Positions 6,226 through 9,100 of a DNA stretch of 9,100 nt are shown one piece after another. The DNA comes from Betaproteobacteria bacterium (GTDB taxonomy: Bacteria > Pseudomonadota > Gammaproteobacteria > Burkholderiales > SG8-39). The translations under genes were made by a program, and so were the position numbers. The stretch lies in assembly GCA_947467405.1 (NCBI GenBank), contig CANIIN010000079.1, positions 1 through 9,100 of the forward strand. The letters are read 5' to 3'. How positions within the stretch are numbered: position 1 is the stretch's first letter; each line of letters starts with the position of its first letter. The notes beneath the pieces are model-generated. The model did no database searches. It saw nothing but the letters and a program-made list of their open reading frames with translations, and was not told the DNA's origin.

Positions 6226-6891
6226 TCACCCGCGCATCCTGTCCGCCCACTCCATCCATTTCTCGAGCTTGCCGGCGACCTTCTGGCGCTGCTGCGGCGT
6301 CAGCACGTCGGCCGCGTCTGCAATAGCCTGGGTGAGGCGCTTGCTGGTAGTCTCAGCTACCAGCAACTGATCGGCTCGCAGGCGTTCGATGGCGGCGCGA
6401 TCCACCGTGTCGGCTTTCATCAGCTTGATGGCATCGACGCGCGCCGTGCGCAGCTGGTCGCGCAGCGGGGCAAGGTCGGTGAAGGCGGACTTCACGATGC
6501 CGGAGAGCTTTTCCTGCTGCGCCGGGGAAGCATCAGTCTCGACGGCGAAGTGCTTCACCATACGGTCGACGTGCTCGTTCACGCGCGCCGGATCGGAGGC
6601 CATCGTCGCGTAGGAGGCGTGATGCATGCCGAAGTGCCCCGGGCCGCCTTGTGCAAAGGTCTTGCCGATGTAGCCACCGGCGGTACCAGCCACCAGCGCC
6701 AGCAGCACGGCGAAGAACAGGCCGCCGCGGCGATGCCGGCGAAAGCCGTGGCGGTGACCCTCGCCATCGTGATCATCCTGGCATTGGCGGCTGCAGCGTT
6801 CGCGGCGCGAAGACTTCTGGTCGTCGGCGCCGGCGGCAGCGGCCGTGGGTGATGAAGAAGACTGCGTGGTCTCGGTTTGTTGCGTGGACAT
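6226..6891 (-). CDS. CpxP/Spy-like (periplasmic heavy-metal sensor family) membrane-tethered protein
   Basis: A 221-residue protein of the Spy/CpxP/ZraP type, periplasmic helical chaperones or repressors that report envelope stress. The N-terminal 55 residues are cytoplasmic, first Ser/Thr/Ala-rich (1-25), then rich in Cys, His, Asp and Arg (29-55). One membrane segment follows (about 56-79). The periplasmic part is helical, with LTxxQ-type elements at TDASPAQQ (119-126) and LTPQQRQKV (197-205), as in the family, and a His-rich start HFGMHH (86-91). Unlike CpxP and Spy it keeps a long cytoplasmic tail and an uncleaved-looking anchor, as in other membrane-tethered sensors of this family. The ATG at 6891 has an AGGGAG site 6 bases upstream, better than a start at 6948. 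It is first in a set with the regulator and kinase, and by analogy with CpxP may damp the kinase; this is inference. Confidence 0.82.
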   Translation of the reverse strand: MSTQQTETTQSSSSPTAAAAGADDQKSSRRERCSRQCQDDHDGEGHRHGFRRHRRGGLFFAVLLALVAGTAGGYIGKTFAQGGPGHFGMHHASYATMASDPARVNEHVDRMVKHFAVETDASPAQQEKLSGIVKSAFTDLAPLRDQLRTARVDAIKLMKADTVDRAAIERLRADQLLVAETTSKRLTQAIADAADVLTPQQRQKVAGKLEKWMEWADRMRG

Positions 6892-6897
6892 ATTCGA

Positions 6898-6903
6898 CTC
6901 CCT
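6898..6903 (-). promoter_or_regulatory. Shine-Dalgarno site of the CpxP-like gene
   Basis: AGGGAG on the minus strand, 6 bases before the ATG at 6891-6889. It supports this start over an upstream one at 6948. Confidence 0.75.
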
Positions 6904-6993
6904 TGGTGGATTGGCTGTGATCCGCAGGACCGGAATGACCCTGCGCACGCCTCACAAGTTAGTCGCCGGCTGTTGCGCCGCTTTCTCTGCCAC

Positions 6994-7008
6994 GTAAAGT
7001 AATGTAAC
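6994..7008 (+). promoter_or_regulatory. CpxR-like box: triple GTAAN repeat
   Basis: GTAAAGTAATGTAAC is three back-to-back GTAAN pentamers. The outer two fit the published CpxR consensus, GTAAA-N5-GTAAA, except for the last base. It lies about 103 bp upstream of the CpxP-like start codon, in the only intergenic region ahead of the operon, and stands out as AT-rich in GC-rich DNA. Binding by the regulator encoded here is an inference from position and family. Confidence 0.55.
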
Positions 7009-7015
7009 TGCGGTT

Positions 7016-7062
7016 ATGCAACTGGCCGTGTGACTGCGATCAGGGCAATGCCACTGGCCGCG
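7016..7062. repeat. 15-bp direct repeat pair upstream of the CpxR-like box
   Basis: ATGCAACTGGCCGTG (7016-7030) and ATGCCACTGGCCGCG (7048-7062) match at 13 of 15 positions and start 32 bp apart, about three DNA turns. They lie between the end of the EAL gene and the CpxR-like box. They could be a second regulator site for the operon; no protein can be named. Confidence 0.4.
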
Positions 7063-7084
7063 CACATCGCCCGCGCCGAAGGCG

Positions 7085-8401
7085 TCAGGCGGAATAGAGC
7101 CGCACAAACTCCTCGGGATCGGCCGGCGCGGCGCGGTAATCGCCCTGCATGAAATCGCAGCCCAGCGCGGCCAGCTGTCCGGCAACGGCCTCGTTCGGCA
7201 CGCCGATCACGGTCACTTCGATGCCGAGCTGATGCGCCAGGTCGGCCAGTGACTTCAGCACCATGCCGGAACGCGGCAGGGTCTCGCCTTCGGCCGTTTC
7301 GACCTGCGGAAGATTCGTCACGCCGGACAGGTCGATCTTCATTTCATGAAATGGCATGGTAGCGAGGAAGAACAGCGACGATCCGGGCGACCCGGTGTCG
7401 TCGATGGACAGCTTCACACCCATCTCGTACAACTTCTGCAGCGTGGCACGCGCCTCGGCGCTGGCCTTCAGCAGCGGGATGCCTTCGATTTCCAGCATCA
7501 GCCGGCCGGCGCGCAGCCCCCAGGTGCGCAGCGCACGCTCGACCAGTTCGGGCAGATCATTCATCAGCAGCGCCCGCGCCGGCAGGTTCACCGCAACGCG
7601 CAGGTCCAGGCCAGCGCGCTGGCGGAATTCCGCACAGTTGCGCAGCGCGCGATTCAATACCGACGACAGCAGCCGGTCGACGATGCCGATGGCTTCGGCC
7701 GCCTGGATGGCGTCCTGCATCGGCACCAGTTCACGCGTGCCATCCGGCCAGCGCAGCAGGCTCTCCATGCCCATGATCTGGCCGAAGCGCAGGTCGAATT
7801 GCGGCTGGAACACGATCTCCAGCGCATCGCCCGCCACCGCGGAACGCAAGCGCCCTTCGCGCACCAGCAGCGCGGCACTGCCATCCTGCGCCACATCGTA
7901 GAGGGCAATGCGATCGGGCAGTTCTGCGGCGGTCACGCAGGCGGTGCGCGCCTGGCGCATCAGCGCGCGCGCGTCATCGATGTCGCCGCTGTGCGTGGCG
8001 ATGCCGATGGCCGGCGAGGCATAGACCTCGTCTTCGCCCAGCCACAACGGTTCGTGCAGCGCGCGGCGCAGCTTCTCGGCGGCCATCAAAGCCATCTGCG
8101 GATCGGCCAGCGGCGCCAGCACACAGGCCACCTGGTCGCGCCCGAATTCCCCGAGAAAATCACCTGGACGCAGCGCGTCGTTGCGCACCGTGGCGATCAG
8201 GCGAGCACGCACAGCGTCGCCGATCTCGTAGCCATAGTGCGCATCGGCACGACCCACCAGCCCGAAGTGCACCACCAGCAGGGCAAGGCCCTGGCCGTCG
8301 GCCTTGCGCTCTGCGAGGGCGGCATGCAACTGCTCGATGAATCGTCCGTCGGTGACGGAGAAGGCGCCGCCCTCCGCGCGAGGGAGGTCGGCGGAACTCA
8401 C
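7085..8401 (-). CDS. degenerate GGDEF-EAL protein, probable cyclic-di-GMP receptor
   Basis: A 438-residue cytoplasmic protein with no membrane segment. The GGDEF domain (about 20-170) is degenerate: the signature is GRDQV (87-91), so diguanylate cyclase activity is not expected. The EAL domain (about 180-435) keeps E213 (in ESL instead of EAL), N272 in NLP, E304, D334-D335 and K355 in KID, and Q419. It loses the second acidic residue after LEI, the normal GTGYSSL loop (here GSPGSSL), and the Glu of the EGVE motif (VIGVPN, 398-403), which is needed for catalysis in the family. It is therefore probably a cyclic-di-GMP binding or scaffold protein rather than a phosphodiesterase. The GTG start overlaps the stop of the HD-GYP gene in a GTGA, indicating translational coupling. 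FimX is a functional analogue of this kind but is longer and carries extra domains. Confidence 0.88.
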   Translation of the reverse strand: MSSADLPRAEGGAFSVTDGRFIEQLHAALAERKADGQGLALLVVHFGLVGRADAHYGYEIGDAVRARLIATVRNDALRPGDFLGEFGRDQVACVLAPLADPQMALMAAEKLRRALHEPLWLGEDEVYASPAIGIATHSGDIDDARALMRQARTACVTAAELPDRIALYDVAQDGSAALLVREGRLRSAVAGDALEIVFQPQFDLRFGQIMGMESLLRWPDGTRELVPMQDAIQAAEAIGIVDRLLSSVLNRALRNCAEFRQRAGLDLRVAVNLPARALLMNDLPELVERALRTWGLRAGRLMLEIEGIPLLKASAEARATLQKLYEMGVKLSIDDTGSPGSSLFFLATMPFHEMKIDLSGVTNLPQVETAEGETLPRSGMVLKSLADLAHQLGIEVTVIGVPNEAVAGQLAALGCDFMQGDYRAAPADPEEFVRLYSA

Positions 8402-9100
8402 AGGAACAACTCGCGCGGATCGATCTTCACGACGTCATAGCCGAGCGTGCGGCGAACCTGATAGGTCTCGGTGGGCGAGGACTTGGGATCACGCGACAGG
8501 TCGAGCATCTTGAACGGGCGGTTCTCGAAGCCCTTGGCGTCGCGCACCACCATCACGCGCGGTTTCAGGCGCAGCGTATTCTGCGCGATCACGACGGCCA
8601 CTTCGCCGCTGTTGAGTTCGACGGCACAGCCCACCGGATACACGCCCACGCACTGGATGAACTGCTCGGCCAGGGCGCGCTGGAAACGCGTGCCGCGGCC
8701 CTTGTAGATGAGGCTGAGCGCATCCGACGGCGTCATGGCCTTGCCCAGCGGTCGCGGCGCGACGCAGGTATCGAAGAAATCGACGATGGCCGCGATCATG
8801 CCGGGGAAGGCAATGCCGCCGCCGCGCAGCCCGCGCGGGTAGCCGGTGCCGTCGAAATGTTCATGGTGCAGCGAGGCATGCGCCGGCAATTCCGGCGGCA
8901 GGCCGGCCGTGGCGCTCAAGATGCGCACCGAATGATCGACGTGGGTGCGGTACAGCGTCTCTTCCTCGGGCGTGTACGGATCGGTCTTGCTGATGAGTTC
9001 GGCAGGCAGATTCAGCTTGCCCACGTCCTGCAGCATGCCCAGCAGGCCGAGGTGCTCGATGCTCTCGCGCGGCAGCTGCAGGAAGCGGCCGAAGATGCTC
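8398..9100 (-). CDS. HD-GYP domain protein with altered HD motif, C-terminal part
   Basis: The last 233 residues of an HD-GYP family protein, a group of cyclic-di-GMP phosphodiesterases; the N-terminus lies beyond the right edge. Visible motifs, numbered from the edge: the HDIGK position reads QDVGK (24-28), the next metal-ligand His is H53, and the GYP motif is intact as HHEHFDGTGYPRGL (78-91), followed by a normal VD.FD and RPLGKAMTPSDAL segment and the usual VGVYPVGCAVELNSGE end of the domain. The tail (about 175-233) is the common C-terminal extension. The His to Gln change (codon at 9028-9030) removes a metal ligand, so activity is doubtful. The TGA stop (8398-8400) overlaps the GTG start of the GGDEF-EAL gene. 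An HDOD-type protein is excluded by the GYP motif. Confidence 0.88.
   Translation of the reverse strand, partial: SIFGRFLQLPRESIEHLGLLGMLQDVGKLNLPAELISKTDPYTPEEETLYRTHVDHSVRILSATAGLPPELPAHASLHHEHFDGTGYPRGLRGGGIAFPGMIAAIVDFFDTCVAPRPLGKAMTPSDALSLIYKGRGTRFQRALAEQFIQCVGVYPVGCAVELNSGEVAVVIAQNTLRLKPRVMVVRDAKGFENRPFKMLDLSRDPKSSPTETYQVRRTLGYDVVKIDPRELFL

Noticed and set aside
7074..7084. Small hairpin CGCC-GAA-GGCG after the EAL gene as a terminator
   Set aside because: The stem is only 4 bp, it touches the stop codon region and no U-tract follows.
7085..8401. Identification of the GGDEF-EAL protein as FimX
   Set aside because: FimX is about 690 residues with receiver and PAS domains in front. This protein has only the two degenerate domains, so it is at most a functional analogue.
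7346..8440. Plus-strand open frame of 364 codons opposite the EAL gene
   Set aside because: Gln/His/Arg-rich antisense shadow without motifs; the minus-strand frame carries clear GGDEF/EAL family motifs.

Overview
The window is GC-rich, densely coding bacterial DNA, consistent with a high-GC gammaproteobacterium. A Xanthomonadales or Nevskiales type lineage is my guess; a betaproteobacterium is not excluded. The basis is a close PilU, a LeuE-type exporter, a DUF2970 protein and a Cpx-like CpxP/response regulator/kinase set. I see no rRNA, tRNA, insertion sequence, CRISPR array or phage module.

Layout, left to right. (1) 1-558, minus: the N-terminal part of an HMW1C-like (GT41) protein N-glycosyltransferase, broken by two in-frame stop codons and running off the left edge. 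(2) 711-1844, plus: pilU, a type IV pilus retraction ATPase, divergent from the broken gene. (3) 1872-2525 and 2577-2849, minus: a LeuE-like amino acid exporter preceded by a small DUF2970 membrane protein, probably co-transcribed. The exporter converges on pilU across a GC hairpin. (4) 2850-3296: a 447-bp non-coding stretch, less GC-rich than the genes, holding the start regions of two divergent genes. (5) 3297-3935, plus: an unusual membrane-anchored protein with a J-like domain that lacks HPD. (6) 3990-6891, minus: an envelope-stress style set read as CpxP/Spy-like protein, OmpR-family response regulator, sensor histidine kinase. (7) 7085-9100, minus: a translationally coupled pair of cyclic-di-GMP family proteins, an HD-GYP protein (cut by the right edge) followed by a GGDEF-EAL protein. 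Both have substitutions in catalytic motifs.

How the genes may work together. The CpxP-like protein, regulator and kinase look like a self-regulated envelope-stress circuit. In the leader of the cpxP-like gene lies a triple GTAAN repeat matching the CpxR box (GTAAA-N5-GTAAA), and a separate 16-bp tandem repeat lies just ahead of the regulator gene. The degenerate HD-GYP and EAL proteins are more likely cyclic-di-GMP readers or scaffolds than enzymes. Such proteins often act on type IV pili or biofilm formation, but a link to pilU here is only inference.

I do not see a clearly new multi-gene system. The points most worth a second look are the interrupted HMW1C-like gene, the predicted Cpx-like operator sites, the coupled degenerate cyclic-di-GMP pair and the HPD-less J-like membrane protein.
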